Positions 1-9,600 of a stretch of 64,000 bases of DNA are shown piece by piece; the first letter of the stretch is position 1, and every line of letters begins with the position of its first letter. The translations under genes were made by a program, and so were the position numbers. Location of the stretch: contig CAJXVW010000001.1 in NCBI GenBank assembly GCA_913062645.1, positions 806,001-870,000 on the forward strand, read 5' to 3'. The DNA is from an uncultured Mycoplasmatota bacterium (lineage in GTDB: Bacteria; Bacillota_I; Bacilli_A; Izemoplasmatales; Izemoplasmataceae). Below the pieces are notes generated by a model. It was not told the DNA's origin. It saw nothing but the letters and a program-made list of their open reading frames with translations, and did not search any database.

Positions 1-1
1 A

Positions 2-520
2 TTGCGCGATGGTACCGTTAAGAAACTGATCCTGACGCGCCCCGCCGTCGAGGCGGGAGAGAATCTTGGCTTCTTGCCCGGAGACTTGAAAGAAAAGATT
101 GATCCATATCTCCGCCCCCTTTATGATGCGCTTTATGAAGCGCTTGGAACAAAACAGACGGAAGATCTGATCGAAAAGGGAACGATCGAAATTGCCCCGC
201 TTGCTTACATGCGCGGACGAACACTCGAAAATGCTTACGTCATTTTGGACGAAGCTCAAAACACCACGACAAACCAGATGAAACTGTTCCTTACCCGCCT
301 TGGTTTCAACTCCAAGATGGTCGTCACCGGCGACATCACGCAGATCGATTTACCGAAGAAGGCAACCAGTGGTCTGGTCCAGGCCGTGCAACTGCTGGAA
401 GCCGTCGAAGGCATCGCCATCATTGCCTTTGACCGGATTGACGTCATTCGTCATCCGCTGGTTCAAAAAGTACTGGAACGGTATGAGAATTATGAAAACA
501 AATATCGTAAATTATTTTGA
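2..520 (+). CDS. phoH: PhoH-family ATPase (C-terminal part, 5' end outside window)
   Basis: This is the C-terminal 172 residues of a PhoH-like P-loop ATPase; the N-terminal half with the Walker A motif lies upstream of the window. The visible part has the family signatures [15 protein letters not shown], a Walker B box DEAQN (fragment residues 83-87) and [10 protein letters not shown] (about 109-118). PhoH proteins are cytoplasmic ATPases related to the N-terminal helicase-like domain of SF1 enzymes and are thought to act on RNA. The gene sits directly upstream of ybeY and overlaps it, a classic pairing in rRNA maturation. It ends in TGA at 518-520, which supports the standard code. The assignment is secure; the biochemical role is inferred from the family. 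Confidence 0.93.
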   Translation: MRDGTVKKLILTRPAVEAGENLGFLPGDLKEKIDPYLRPLYDALYEALGTKQTEDLIEKGTIEIAPLAYMRGRTLENAYVILDEAQNTTTNQMKLFLTRLGFNSKMVVTGDITQIDLPKKATSGLVQAVQLLEAVEGIAIIAFDRIDVIRHPLVQKVLERYENYENKYRKLF

Positions 521-908
521 CGACAAGGATTATGCGGATCCGATTGAACGAGTCATTGACATCGGTGGCAAGTTGCTCGGACTGGAAGGACAGTCGATCA
601 ACATCATCCTCGTTGACAACGAAGAGATTCACTCGCTGAACCGCCAGTACCGGGACAAAGATTATCCGACCGATGTCCTGACCTTCCCCGATGGGTATCT
701 GCATCATCTCGGCGATGTCTTCATCGCGATGGAAACCTGCGCCGAGCAAGCCGAGCGACTGGGTCATTCGTTCCGACGAGAACTAGGATTTCTGACTGTT
801 CACGGGTTTTTGCACACCCTCGGATACGATCATCAAACCATCGAAGACGAGAAGGTCATGGTCGATCTGCAGGAACAGATTCTATACAAGGCAAACTTAC
901 ACAGATAG
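492..908 (+). CDS. ybeY: Endoribonuclease YbeY (16S rRNA maturation)
   Basis: The product is a 138-residue zinc-dependent endoribonuclease involved in 16S rRNA 3'-end maturation and ribosome quality control. The zinc motif H-x3-H-x5-H is seen as [11 protein letters not shown], with ligands near residues 104, 108 and 114. DVLTFPDGY upstream of it matches the conserved DVLSFP block. The ATG at 492 is preferred because GGAACGG lies about 10 bases before it; an in-frame ATG at 483 is possible but sits right on that site. The gene overlaps the end of phoH by 29 bases and is followed by cdd and era, the usual Bacillota order. Confidence 0.95.
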   Translation: MKTNIVNYFDDKDYADPIERVIDIGGKLLGLEGQSINIILVDNEEIHSLNRQYRDKDYPTDVLTFPDGYLHHLGDVFIAMETCAEQAERLGHSFRRELGFLTVHGFLHTLGYDHQTIEDEKVMVDLQEQILYKANLHR

Positions 909-916
909 GTGATTAC

Positions 917-1309
917 ATGAACGATTTGTATCAACGGGCGAAAGCGGCATTGCCGCTCTCGCAGTCGCAGTATTCGAACTTCAAGGTAGCTGCCGCGATT
1001 CGGCTCAAGGATGGCAACATCATCACCGGCGTCAACATTGAAAACGCCTCGTTCGGATTGAGCAATTGTGCCGAACGAAGCGCGCTCTTTTCCGCTTACA
1101 GCCAGGGTTACACCAAAGACGACATCGTCGAGATGGCGATCACCACCGAAAAGGATCATCTGGTCTCACCATGTGGCGCGTGTCGCCAGGTCATGCGGGA
1201 ACTGATGCCCCTTGACGCCAACGTCCATCTCGTCACCGCCAAAGGCGATGTGACGACCGTTGCCAACGAAGATTTGTTGCCGTACGGGTTCGACGCCAAG
1301 GACCTATGA
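917..1309 (+). CDS. cdd: Cytidine deaminase
   Basis: The product is a 130-residue zinc-dependent cytidine deaminase (cytidine or deoxycytidine to uridine or deoxyuridine) of pyrimidine salvage. It has the tetrameric-type signatures NCAER (zinc Cys51, catalytic Glu53) and PCGACRQ (zinc Cys86 and Cys89). The substrate loop YSNFKV is present near residue 19, although the usual preceding APYS is altered to QSQYS. The stop codon overlaps the ATG of era by four bases (ATGA), so translation is probably coupled. The location between ybeY and era is conserved in Bacillota. Confidence 0.96.
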   Translation: MNDLYQRAKAALPLSQSQYSNFKVAAAIRLKDGNIITGVNIENASFGLSNCAERSALFSAYSQGYTKDDIVEMAITTEKDHLVSPCGACRQVMRELMPLDANVHLVTAKGDVTTVANEDLLPYGFDAKDL

Positions 1310-2208
1310 GTCACAAAAGCGGCTTCGTCACCATCATCGGTCGCCCCAACGTCGGCAAATCGACGTTTTTGAACCAGGTTCTGGGGCAGAAGATCACGAT
1401 CATCAGCGACAAACCCCAGACCACCCGCAACAACATTTCCGGGATTCTCACCAGAGAATCCTCACAGATCATTTTCATCGACACACCAGGCATTCACAAA
1501 CCGAAACACAAACTCGGGGAGTACATGACCAAAGAAGCGATCAACACCCTCAATGCCGTTGATTTGATTCTGTTCATGACCGATGGCAATGAACCCTTCG
1601 GCGGTGGTGATCGGTACATCATCAACGAACTCAAACAAGTCAAGGCACCGGTGTTCTTGATTGTCAACAAGGCCGATCTGACAACCGACATCCAACGTCT
1701 TGAAGCGACGATCAATCAGTTCAAGGCCGCATATCAGTTCACCGGTATTTTCTCCATCAGCGCACTGCGTGGTGACAACGTCGAGCGACTGCTGGGCGAC
1801 ATCGAACAGCAACTTCCCGAGGGACCGCAGTATTACCCTGCCGATCAGATCACCGATCATCCCGAGCGCTTCATCATCAGTGAACTGGTCCGTGAAAAAG
1901 TTCTTCACCTGACACGCGAAGAAATTCCCCACAGCGTAATGGTGCTGATCGAAGGCATGGAATACGACGAGAAGAATCCGCGACTGATCAACATCCACGC
2001 CTCGATCATCGTCGAGCGCAGCAGCCAAAAGGGCATCATCATCGGCAAAGGCGGCAGCATGATCAAAGAAATCGGCACCTTGGCCCGCAAGGACATCCTG
2101 CATCTGCTTGGCAACAAGGTCTTTCTCGATCTGCATGTCAAGGTTGTGAAAGACTGGCGCAACAAGGACTACCACCTGCGCAACTTCGGCTATACCGAAG
2201 ATCTTTGA
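1306..2208 (+). CDS. era: GTPase Era
   Basis: This 300-residue GTPase helps assemble the 30S subunit by binding the 3' end of 16S rRNA. The P-loop GRPNVGKS lies at residues 12-19, DTPG at 59-62 and NKAD at 121-124. The C-terminal KH domain shows the IIGKGG turn near residue 247. The length is typical of the family. It starts inside the end of cdd (ATGA overlap), and recO begins 12 bases after the stop, so the cdd-era-recO segment is probably one transcript. Confidence 0.98.
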   Translation: MSHKSGFVTIIGRPNVGKSTFLNQVLGQKITIISDKPQTTRNNISGILTRESSQIIFIDTPGIHKPKHKLGEYMTKEAINTLNAVDLILFMTDGNEPFGGGDRYIINELKQVKAPVFLIVNKADLTTDIQRLEATINQFKAAYQFTGIFSISALRGDNVERLLGDIEQQLPEGPQYYPADQITDHPERFIISELVREKVLHLTREEIPHSVMVLIEGMEYDEKNPRLINIHASIIVERSSQKGIIIGKGGSMIKEIGTLARKDILHLLGNKVFLDLHVKVVKDWRNKDYHLRNFGYTEDL

Positions 2209-2219
2209 GGAGGGAGACG

Positions 2220-2942
2220 ATGAACATCGAACGCGCGTTCGTACTGCATGCGATCGATTACCGCGACAGCAGCAAGATTCTCTACCTCTACACACCCGCG
2301 GGTCATCAGAACGTCATCGCCCACGGCGTCAAGAAACTCAACAGCATCAACCGCTATCTGTCGCAAGTCGGCACGATGATCAAGTGCACGACCTCCGACG
2401 GCAAACTGCCATCCCTGCGCGACGGCGAACTGCGCCGCGAGTACGAACACGTCAAATCCGATCTCGTCGCCTTCACGTATCTCTCACACATCCTCGAACT
2501 GGTCCGCAATACGATCAGCGAAGACGCCGATCACGAGAAGATGTTCGCCTTTCTCGGCAAACTGTTTGATCGCATGGACGATGGACAGGATCCGGAACTG
2601 CTCACTTTCATCTTCGAACTGAAGCTGCTGTATTTCCTTGGCACCGGATTGCATCTGCATGCTTGCACGACCTGCGGCGAGCAGACCGATCTCGTGTTTC
2701 ACGTCAGCAGCGGCGGGCTAATTTGTCGCGACCATGTGGAACCCGGCATGACGATTTACGAACGACCGATTTACGGCCAGTTGATGGTGCTGTACTACAT
2801 CGATCTCGACCGCACCGAACTGCCCCGGATCAGCGCCGATGACCGTATTGTCATTCGCGCAATCATTGACATGTTGTACGACGAGTTTGTCGGCTATCAC
2901 ACCAAATCACGCGGCATTCTCCGACAAATCAAAAAATACTAA
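2220..2942 (+). CDS. recO: DNA repair protein RecO
   Basis: This is a 240-residue RecO, which loads RecA onto SSB-coated DNA together with RecR in the RecF pathway. It has an N-terminal OB-fold (AFVLHAIDYRDSSKIL), a helical middle and a small zinc-type motif (CTTCG followed by LICRDH) near residues 149-172. The ATG at 2220 is chosen because AGGAGGGA lies just upstream; the TTG at 2205 would place the start inside era. An intrinsic terminator immediately follows, closing the first part of the operon. Confidence 0.94.
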   Translation: MNIERAFVLHAIDYRDSSKILYLYTPAGHQNVIAHGVKKLNSINRYLSQVGTMIKCTTSDGKLPSLRDGELRREYEHVKSDLVAFTYLSHILELVRNTISEDADHEKMFAFLGKLFDRMDDGQDPELLTFIFELKLLYFLGTGLHLHACTTCGEQTDLVFHVSSGGLICRDHVEPGMTIYERPIYGQLMVLYYIDLDRTELPRISADDRIVIRAIIDMLYDEFVGYHTKSRGILRQIKKY

Positions 2943-2964
2943 AAAGAGCCCGTCTCTTTTTTTT
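2941..2964 (+). terminator. Intrinsic terminator after recO
   Basis: An AAAAAGAG stem pairs with CTCTTTTT across a short CCGT-type loop, followed by a T run. It separates recO from glyS. Confidence 0.8.
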
Positions 2965-2975
2965 GCATTCTGTGT

Positions 2976-2981
2976 TATAAT
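2976..2981 (+). promoter_or_regulatory. -10 element upstream of glyS
   Basis: A perfect TATAAT lies about 45 bases before the glyS ATG. No clear -35 hexamer is visible because the spacing falls in the recO terminator. The leader is too short to hold a T-box. Confidence 0.5.
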
Positions 2982-3026
2982 ATAAACTGCATAATTATGT
3001 CCAAAATCCGACTTCAGGAGGCGTTT

Positions 3027-4406
3027 ATGAACAAGATATCTATGGAAGAACTGGTGAATTACGCCAAGAATTACGGCTTCGTCTACCAGGGTAGCGAACT
3101 CTACGGCGGTCTTGCCAATACATGGGATTACGGCCCGCTCGGTGTCCTTCTGAAAAACAATATCAAACAATCATGGTGGAAAAAATTCATCCAAGAGAGT
3201 ACATATAATGTTGGACTCGACAGTTCGATCCTGCTCAACCCGCGCGTCTGGGAAGCCAGCGGTCACGTCGGCGGCTTTTCCGATCCGTTGCTCGACTGCA
3301 AGAAGTGCAACACCCGTCACCGCGCCGATAAACTGATCGAAGAACACACCGCGGGCGAAATCATCGCCGACGGTTGGTCCAACGACAAGATGATGGACTA
3401 CATCCGCAACGAAGGCATCGCCTGTCCCAACTGCGGGGCCCGGGACTTTACCGACATCCGCCAGTTCAATCTGATGTTCAAGACGTCGCAGGGCGTGGTC
3501 TCCGACAGCACCGCCGACATCTTTCTCCGCCCCGAAACGGCGCAGGGGATTTTCCTCAACTTCAAGAACATTCAGCGCACTTCGCGTTTGAAAGTGCCGT
3601 TTGGCATCGGCCAGATCGGCAAATCGTTCCGCAACGAGATTACCCCCGGCAACTTCATCTTCCGGACTCGTGAGTTCGAACAGATGGAACTGGAGTTCTT
3701 CTGCAAACCCGGCACCGAACTCGAGTGGTTCGATTTCTGGAAACAAGCCTCTCACGAGTTCCTGTTGTCGCTTGGATTGGCTCCCGACGACATTCGCTTG
3801 CGCGATCATCTTCCGGAACAACTCAGCCATTATTCGAATGCCACCACCGACATCGAATTCCGCTTTCCCTGGGGCTTTGACGAACTGTGGGGGATCGCCA
3901 GTCGAACCGATTATGATCTCCGTCAACACCAGGAGTACTCGTCGCAGAATCTCGAATACCTCGATCCAATCACCCACGAGAAATACCTGCCGTACGTCAT
4001 CGAACCATCGCTCGGCGTCGAGCGCTTGTTCCTCGCGATTCTGTCATCGGCTTACGCCAAAGAGGAGTTGGAAGGTGGCGAAACGCGGATCAATCTGCGT
4101 CTCGCTCCGCATCTCGCACCGTACAGCGTCGCCGTGTTCCCGCTCGTCAAGAAGTATCATCGCGACACCGCCGAATCGGTGTATCAGATGCTGTCGAAGC
4201 ACATGTTCGCCACCTACGACGAATCCGGCAAAATCGGCCGTCGTTACCGCCGTCAAGATGCGATCGGAACCCCCTTCACCATCACCGTCGACGACGATAC
4301 CATCAACCAACAGACCGTTACCGTCCGCGACCGCGACACGATGAACCAGGACGTTGTCGCCATCGCCGACTTGGTTGCCTATCTGACCGCCAAACTGCAG
4401 TATTAG
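3027..4406 (+). CDS. glyS: Glycyl-tRNA synthetase (dimeric class II)
   Basis: This 459-residue enzyme charges tRNA-Gly. It is the alpha2 class IIa type found in Mollicutes and many Bacillota, not the bacterial alpha2beta2 type. The opening block [13 protein letters not shown] and motif 2 ([19 protein letters not shown] region) are clear. A zinc-like insertion has Cys91, Cys94, Cys133 and Cys136 (CKKC and CPNC). The C-terminal anticodon-binding domain ends the protein. The ATG at 3027 is preferred over 2997 because CAGGAGG precedes it by six bases. There is no T-box, unlike hisS in this window. dnaG follows after 10 bases. Confidence 0.97.
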   Translation: MNKISMEELVNYAKNYGFVYQGSELYGGLANTWDYGPLGVLLKNNIKQSWWKKFIQESTYNVGLDSSILLNPRVWEASGHVGGFSDPLLDCKKCNTRHRADKLIEEHTAGEIIADGWSNDKMMDYIRNEGIACPNCGARDFTDIRQFNLMFKTSQGVVSDSTADIFLRPETAQGIFLNFKNIQRTSRLKVPFGIGQIGKSFRNEITPGNFIFRTREFEQMELEFFCKPGTELEWFDFWKQASHEFLLSLGLAPDDIRLRDHLPEQLSHYSNATTDIEFRFPWGFDELWGIASRTDYDLRQHQEYSSQNLEYLDPITHEKYLPYVIEPSLGVERLFLAILSSAYAKEELEGGETRINLRLAPHLAPYSVAVFPLVKKYHRDTAESVYQMLSKHMFATYDESGKIGRRYRRQDAIGTPFTITVDDDTINQQTVTVRDRDTMNQDVVAIADLVAYLTAKLQY

Positions 4407-4416
4407 GAGGAATTGG

Positions 4417-6195
4417 ATGCCGCTGATCAGCGACCAGACCATCCAGGATGTTCTCGCGAACACCGACATCGTCGATCTCATCGGCGAAACCGTGTCTCTT
4501 TCGAAACAGGGAAAGAGCTATTTTGGTCTGTGCCCGTTCCACAATGAAAAAACGCCGTCGTTCTCGGTTGAGCCGGAACGCAAGACCTTTCATTGTTTCG
4601 GATGCGGCGAAAAAGGCGATGCCATCTCCTTCGTTCAGAAAACCCGCAACATGAGTTTTGTCGAGGCCGTCGAGACATTGGCCGATCGCGCCAACATGAA
4701 TCTCGACTTCTCGGCCCACAAAACGGACGATCCCAACGCTCGTCTGTACGGCATCAATCAAGATGCGCTCAACTTCTACAAACTGTACCTGTCCAACACC
4801 AAACAGGGTCAAACCGCTCTCGATTATCTCCACAAGCGCGGCATTGAGGATGACATCATCCAGACCTTCGATCTCGGTCTCGCGCCAGGCGAATACGATC
4901 TGTTGACCAAAACTCTTACGGATCGGGATGTGCTCGTCAGCGATCTATACGATTTAGGTCTCACCAAACAAAGCAAGACCGATCAGTACTACGATTTGTT
5001 CCGCAATCGGATCATCATTCCGATCAAGGACGAAAAGGGCAATACGGTGGCCTTCAGTGGTCGCGTCTATCTCGACAAGGACGAATCTCAGGCCAAGTAC
5101 ATCAACAGCCCGCAAACCAAAATCTTCACCAAATCCAATGTCCTGTACAACCTCAACAATGCCCGCGCCGCGATCGAACAGACCAAGCGCGTCGTGTTGT
5201 TCGAAGGGTACATGGACGTCATCGCTGCGCACCGCGCCGGCATCGCCGAAAGCGTCGCGTCGATGGGGACCTCGCTGACCCGCGAGCAAGTCCGTCTGAT
5301 CAAGAAACACACCGATCATCTGATCATCTGTTACGACGGGGATCCGGCCGGCATCGAAGCCACCTCGCGCGCCATCAACCTGATTCAGAACGAACAGATG
5401 AACGTCGAGATCGTCTTGCTTCCCGACCGTCTCGACCCGGACGACTACATCACCAAATACGGAAAAGACAAGCTCAAACAGTTCATCGACAACAACCGCA
5501 TGGACAGCATCGCGTTCCGCTATTACAAGAACAACATGGACATCGACTTCACCAAGATGTTGGACATTGAGCGGTTTAAGAAGACGGTGTTCGATCTCAT
5601 CAAGAACACCTCGCACACGATCATCGAAACCTACATTCGCCGGCTCGCGACCGACACCAAACTGTCGATCGAATCGATCCGCCAGGATTTCGAACAATAC
5701 ACCAAACGGAACATCGAGCCAATCGGCAAACGCACCGTCAAACAGCTGCCGATCGACAGCAAGTACGTCAAGGCCGATCGGTTCGTGCTCAATTATTTTC
5801 TTGCCGACTACAAATACGTGGTCGACTTCAACGGCGAATTCGGCATGTTCTACATCAGCGACATGGTTCGCGATCTGCGGATGATCATCGAAGACATGTA
5901 CTTCGCGATCCCCGACGATCAGCCGAAGACGGTGGCGCTCGCCGACTTCACGGCGCAACTCACCGACGAACAACGCGCCTTTTTCGAACACAAGGTCAAA
6001 TACAAGGACCAAATCGTCGAACAGGACGAATACATGGACTTCAAAGACGTGCTGAACGAATACCTGCGCACCATCCAGTACCAGAAATGGAACGAAGAAA
6101 TCAAAGTGGCACCGACCATTGAAGAGAAAATCAAACTCGCGGAATACCGCGACCTGAAACTCAAGGAGGACAACCGATGGACAAAGAAAAGATAA
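4417..6195 (+). CDS. dnaG: DNA primase
   Basis: This 592-residue primase makes RNA primers at the replication fork. The N-terminal CHC2 zinc finger uses Cys39, His42, Cys60 and Cys63 (CPFH and CFGC). The Toprim domain has EGYMD at 263-267 and DGD at 307-309, the metal-binding acidic residues. The C-terminal helicase-binding region is more divergent, as is normal. An AGGAGG site precedes the start. The last 19 bases overlap rpoD, so the two are translationally coupled, as in the macromolecular synthesis operon of many bacteria. Confidence 0.97.
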   Translation: MPLISDQTIQDVLANTDIVDLIGETVSLSKQGKSYFGLCPFHNEKTPSFSVEPERKTFHCFGCGEKGDAISFVQKTRNMSFVEAVETLADRANMNLDFSAHKTDDPNARLYGINQDALNFYKLYLSNTKQGQTALDYLHKRGIEDDIIQTFDLGLAPGEYDLLTKTLTDRDVLVSDLYDLGLTKQSKTDQYYDLFRNRIIIPIKDEKGNTVAFSGRVYLDKDESQAKYINSPQTKIFTKSNVLYNLNNARAAIEQTKRVVLFEGYMDVIAAHRAGIAESVASMGTSLTREQVRLIKKHTDHLIICYDGDPAGIEATSRAINLIQNEQMNVEIVLLPDRLDPDDYITKYGKDKLKQFIDNNRMDSIAFRYYKNNMDIDFTKMLDIERFKKTVFDLIKNTSHTIIETYIRRLATDTKLSIESIRQDFEQYTKRNIEPIGKRTVKQLPIDSKYVKADRFVLNYFLADYKYVVDFNGEFGMFYISDMVRDLRMIIEDMYFAIPDDQPKTVALADFTAQLTDEQRAFFEHKVKYKDQIVEQDEYMDFKDVLNEYLRTIQYQKWNEEIKVAPTIEEKIKLAEYRDLKLKEDNRWTKKR

Positions 6196-7424
6196 TCCAG
6201 GAACTCATCGACATCAGCAAGGCGAAAGGCTATCTGCCAGTCAGCGAGATCCTGAAGTTCGTCAGCGACGAATCCGAAGAATTCGACGAGATCGTCGACG
6301 AACTCGAACGCAAACAAGTCGACGTCGTCAGCGAAGACGAAATGGTAACCTACAAACTGCCCGAAGATTACGAAGACGACGACGAATCGCTCGATGACGA
6401 CGAACTCGACGCCAGCATCGTGCTCGACCTCGACTTCACCAAGGACATCGAAGAAGAACTGCTCCAGGACAAATCGTTCGAAAACTCGATTTCGATCAAG
6501 GTCGACGACCCGGTCCGCATGTACCTCAAGGAAATCGGCCGCGTCGATCTCCTGGAAGGATATGAGGAAGTCGAACTGGCGACCGACATCGCCAACGCCG
6601 TCGTCGCCAAGGAACAATTTGACGACATGGTCGCCAATGGCGAAGAAATCAGCCCCGAGTACAAGGCTGAAGTGGAACAGCTGATGTTCAAGGGCGAACT
6701 TGCCAAGAACAAGCTCGTGGAAGCCAACTTGCGACTGGTCGTATCCATCGCCAAACGCTACGTCGGCCGTGGCATGCAGTTCCTCGATCTGATTCAGGAA
6801 GGCAACATGGGATTGATGAAGGCCGTCGGCAAGTTCGACCACACCAAGGGATTCAAGTTCTCGACCTATGCGACCTGGTGGATTCGACAGGCAATCACCC
6901 GCGCGATCGCCGACCAGGCTCGCACGATCCGCATTCCCGTGCACATGGTCGAGACCATCAACAAACTGGTCCGCACCCAGCGGCAGCTGATTCAAGAGCT
7001 CAAACGCGAACCACACCCCGAAGAAGTCGCCGAGCGCATGGGCATCAGCGTGGAAAAAGTCCAGATCATTCAAAAGGTCGCACAAGAGCCCATTTCACTC
7101 GAGTCGCCCGTCGGTGAAGAAGAGGATTCCAGTCTCGGTGATTTCATCGCCGATCCCGACACCCTGACGCCGATGGAGTACACCTCCAAGGAAATGCTGA
7201 AACGGGAACTCGATTCGGTTCTCGAAACACTCACCGACCGTGAGGAAAAGGTCCTTCGCATGCGCTTCGGACTGCTCGACGGCCGGAGCCGCACGCTCGA
7301 GGAAGTCGGACGGGAGTTCGGGGTTACCCGCGAACGGATTCGACAAATCGAAGCCAAGGCGCTCCGCAAACTCCGCCATCCGTCCCGCAGCAAGAAGCTG
7401 AAGGACTTCATGAACGGGAAATAA
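6177..7424 (+). CDS. rpoD: Primary sigma factor (sigma-70/SigA)
   Basis: This 415-residue sigma factor directs RNA polymerase to housekeeping promoters. An N-terminal region 1.1-like segment and an acidic linker (about residues 60-100) are followed by region 2 ([14 protein letters not shown], the -10 recognition and melting helix) and region 4.2 ([20 protein letters not shown], the -35 helix-turn-helix). It begins inside dnaG behind a good AAGGAGG. Its stop codon shares one base with the trmK start (TAATG). The TATAAT boxes elsewhere in the window agree with this factor. Confidence 0.97.
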   Translation: MDKEKIIQELIDISKAKGYLPVSEILKFVSDESEEFDEIVDELERKQVDVVSEDEMVTYKLPEDYEDDDESLDDDELDASIVLDLDFTKDIEEELLQDKSFENSISIKVDDPVRMYLKEIGRVDLLEGYEEVELATDIANAVVAKEQFDDMVANGEEISPEYKAEVEQLMFKGELAKNKLVEANLRLVVSIAKRYVGRGMQFLDLIQEGNMGLMKAVGKFDHTKGFKFSTYATWWIRQAITRAIADQARTIRIPVHMVETINKLVRTQRQLIQELKREPHPEEVAERMGISVEKVQIIQKVAQEPISLESPVGEEEDSSLGDFIADPDTLTPMEYTSKEMLKRELDSVLETLTDREEKVLRMRFGLLDGRSRTLEEVGREFGVTRERIRQIEAKALRKLRHPSRSKKLKDFMNGK

Positions 7425-8086
7425 TGCATCTGTCCAAACGACTGGAAACCTGTCTGCGCTACACCGAAGGCTTTCAGCGACTGGCGGACATCGGCACCGA
7501 TCATGCGATGTTGCCGATTGAAGCGGTGTTGCGCGGCCATGTCGTCAGCGCGCTAGCCATCGACAACAAGTTCGGACCCTTTCTGCAGGCACGCACCAAT
7601 GTCAAAAAATACCAAATGGAGAACCGCGTCAAGGTCGTGCTTGGCGAGGGCCTCGACAAAGTGGATGCCGAAACCGACGTGGTTGTGATCAGCGGACTGG
7701 GTGGTGACAGCATCGCCACCATCCTTGAAAACATCAAAACCCAGAACATCAAGCGGTTCGTACTGCAAGCCAATAACAATGCATACAAGATTCGCGCGAT
7801 CCTTCCGAAGATTGGCTACCGCTTGCTTGATGAGTTGGTACTGGCCGATCAAAACGTCATTTATGACGTGCTTGTATTGGAACCTGGTCAATCGGAAATG
7901 AATGAGCTGGAGTTGGAGTTTGGCCCCATCAATCTGCGGGACAAACCACACCATTTCATCCAACGACTTCACAGTGAGATTGACCACTACAAACGTATTC
8001 TCGCGCAAGTAACAAGCACGGATCGCAAAGAACTGATTCAACACAAAATCGATACTCTGGAGGCGATTGTGGATGACCGGAAATGA
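7424..8086 (+). CDS. trmK: tRNA (adenine-22-N1)-methyltransferase TrmK
   Basis: This 220-residue SAM-dependent methyltransferase is the TrmK/YqfN family enzyme that makes m1A22 in tRNAs. The SAM-binding start ADIGTDHAMLPI (about residues 22-33) and the SGLGGDSI block (around 91-98) are characteristic. The position between rpoD and the nif3-like gene is the conserved Bacillota arrangement (sigA-yqfN-yqfO). It overlaps rpoD by one base and nif3 by 14 bases. Confidence 0.9.
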   Translation: MHLSKRLETCLRYTEGFQRLADIGTDHAMLPIEAVLRGHVVSALAIDNKFGPFLQARTNVKKYQMENRVKVVLGEGLDKVDAETDVVVISGLGGDSIATILENIKTQNIKRFVLQANNNAYKIRAILPKIGYRLLDELVLADQNVIYDVLVLEPGQSEMNELELEFGPINLRDKPHHFIQRLHSEIDHYKRILAQVTSTDRKELIQHKIDTLEAIVDDRK

Positions 8087-8849
8087 ATTCAAAAGTGTTC
8101 TTGATACATACTTTCCGGAACGGCTCGCTTATGATTGGGACAATGTCGGCTTGCAAGTTGGAACTCTTAACAAAGAGATTAAGGGTGTTTTGATTAGTCT
8201 TGATTTGACGCTTGACGTGATCCGGGAAGCGGTGGATAGGAATTGCAATCTGATTCTTGTTCATCATCCGCTTATTTTCCGACCGCTTTCTGACATTCGG
8301 ACCGACAGTTACCTCGGTCGTATGATTGAACGCTTGATCAAATCCGATATCACCGTTGTCGTTGCCCATACGAATTTCGATGTCAGCAACCATGGCATGA
8401 ACAAAATGCTGGCCGAGATGATAGGCCTAACGAAATTGGAAATTATTGAAATGGTTACCGAAGAAGAGGGATTGGGAATAAGTGGTCAACTACCAAATGC
8501 GCTGTCTGTTGATGCGTTTGTCGCTCTTCTCAAAGATCGTTTCGAGTTGACAAATCTGCGTCTCATCGGACCATCCGACGGAATGATTTCTACCGTCGCC
8601 ATTGCCGGTGGCAGCGGATCGAGTCTGATCCCCGCCGTCTCAACGCTTACCGTTGATGCATACGTCACCGGTGACATCACCTATCACCATGCGTTGGATG
8701 CCGTCAACACAAGTTTGCGCATTTTCGATGTCGGCCACAATGTTGAAAAACATGCGATGGCGCGGCTTGCGGTTTTCTTGAAAGACAAGGGCGTTGCAGT
8801 TCCGATTCATGTCAGTACCGTCGGCACGAATCCCTATCAAATCAAATAA
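8073..8849 (+). CDS. Nif3-like dinuclear metal-centre protein
   Basis: This is a 258-residue member of the Nif3/YqfO family (annotated in some databases as GTP cyclohydrolase I type 2-like), a toroidal hexamer with a two-metal site. The metal-binding motifs HHPLIF, AHTNFD, GDITYHHA and the C-terminal VGHNVEKHA are visible. It is the short form without the PII-like insert seen in Bacillus YqfO. The ATG at 8073 is chosen because CTGGAGG precedes it; a GTG at 8067 is the alternative. The molecular function of the family remains uncertain. Confidence 0.9.
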   Translation: MTGNEFKSVLDTYFPERLAYDWDNVGLQVGTLNKEIKGVLISLDLTLDVIREAVDRNCNLILVHHPLIFRPLSDIRTDSYLGRMIERLIKSDITVVVAHTNFDVSNHGMNKMLAEMIGLTKLEIIEMVTEEEGLGISGQLPNALSVDAFVALLKDRFELTNLRLIGPSDGMISTVAIAGGSGSSLIPAVSTLTVDAYVTGDITYHHALDAVNTSLRIFDVGHNVEKHAMARLAVFLKDKGVAVPIHVSTVGTNPYQIK

Positions 8850-8875
8850 AAAAGAGGCGTTGGCCTCTTTTTTTA
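8848..8875 (+). terminator. Intrinsic terminator after the nif3-like gene
   Basis: AAAGAGGC pairs with GCCTCTTT around a GTTG loop, followed by Ts. The A-rich 5' side means it can also serve the convergent ferredoxin gene. Confidence 0.9.
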
Positions 8876-8881
8876 AAAAAT

Positions 8882-9049
8882 TTATACTTCGATGATGGCG
8901 TCGACGGGGCAAACGGGTTCGCAAGCTCCGCAGTCAATGCAGATGTCTTCATCGATGACGAAGATATCCCCTTCTTCAATGCAGTCAACCGGGCATTCCG
9001 CTACACAAGCGGCACATGCGATGCAGTCTTCGGTAATTCTACGTGGCAT
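8882..9049 (-). CDS. 2x[4Fe-4S] ferredoxin (55 residues)
   Basis: This short minus-strand gene encodes a clostridial-type ferredoxin carrying two [4Fe-4S] clusters. Reading from the CAT at 9047-9049, the protein starts [20 protein letters not shown] and contains two CxxCxxCxxxCP sets ([12 protein letters not shown] and [12 protein letters not shown]). The second set is followed by VDAIIEV and a TAA stop. AAGGAGG lies seven bases before the start. Such ferredoxins are low-potential electron carriers and fit an anaerobic or fermentative lifestyle. The gene is convergent with the nif3-like gene and shares its terminator. Confidence 0.95.
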   Translation of the reverse strand: MPRRITEDCIACAACVAECPVDCIEEGDIFVIDEDICIDCGACEPVCPVDAIIEV

Positions 9050-9087
9050 TTTGTTTCCTCCTTCTTTTTGCCTTTATTGTCACATTC

Positions 9088-9116
9088 ATTGTATTCCAAA
9101 TGGGCGTAAAAGTAAA
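9088..9116 (-). promoter_or_regulatory. Promoter of the ferredoxin gene
   Basis: On the minus strand TTTACT and TACAAT are separated by 17 bases. The -10 element is at 9088-9093, about 40 bases upstream of the ferredoxin start. Confidence 0.55.
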
Positions 9117-9217
9117 TACTTTTTCGGGAAAACAGTATGATTTGCAAACTATTTAGAGTTATTATGATTAATAAACGTAACAACTCTTGATAAGGCCAAA
9201 GAGACAGGATTATTCGC

Positions 9218-9246
9218 TTGTATTTTTGTTGGTTTTCGAGTAGAAT
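9218..9246 (+). promoter_or_regulatory. Promoter of yneF
   Basis: TTGTAT at 9218-9223 and TAGAAT at 9241-9246 are separated by 17 bases and lie about 30 bases before the yneF start. Confidence 0.6.
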
Positions 9247-9276
9247 ATAGAAGAGTTTACAAAGGAGTGATCTATC

Positions 9277-9498
9277 ATGGAAATCGCAGTCTGGCAATTC
9301 GTACTGTATCTGGTTCTGACGCTCGTCGCCGGTGGCGCCCTTGGGTTCTTTCTGTCGCAGCGTTACTTCAAGAAATACCTGCGGGAGAATCCCCCGGTAA
9401 ACGAAAACATGATTCGCGCGATGATGATGCAGATGGGCCGTAAACCGTCCGAAAAACAAGTGCGTCAAGTCATGCAATCGATGCAAAACGCGAAATAA
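9277..9498 (+). CDS. yneF: YneF family membrane protein (UPF0154)
   Basis: This is a 73-residue protein with one N-terminal transmembrane helix (about residues 5-27) and a basic cytoplasmic tail. The tail carries the family signature NPPVNENMIRAMMMQMGRKP and KQVRQVMQSM. The YneF/UPF0154 family is widespread in Bacillota and Mollicutes but has no established function. AAAGGAG precedes the ATG by about nine bases. It has its own promoter and terminator and so is monocistronic. Confidence 0.9.
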   Translation: MEIAVWQFVLYLVLTLVAGGALGFFLSQRYFKKYLRENPPVNENMIRAMMMQMGRKPSEKQVRQVMQSMQNAK

Positions 9499-9499
9499 T

Positions 9500-9524
9500 C
9501 TTGTCATTTTGACAAGGTTTTTTT
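9500..9524 (+). terminator. Intrinsic terminator after yneF
   Basis: CTTGTCA pairs with TGACAAG, followed by a run of seven Ts. Confidence 0.85.
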
Positions 9525-9571
9525 GTATCACACAGGTCGCAAAACGATGCGGTAAGGCACCGCAGATAAAC

Positions 9572-9600
9572 AAAAAAAGTCTAGCGCTGACTAGACTTTT
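9572..9600 (-). terminator. Intrinsic terminator after plsY
   Basis: On the minus strand AAAAGTCTAG pairs with CTAGACTTTT, followed by Ts, immediately after the plsY stop codon. Confidence 0.85.

Noticed and set aside
9050-9276. Possible extra small gene between ferredoxin and yneF
   Set aside because: No open frame with a ribosome-binding site was found; the gap holds two divergent promoters.
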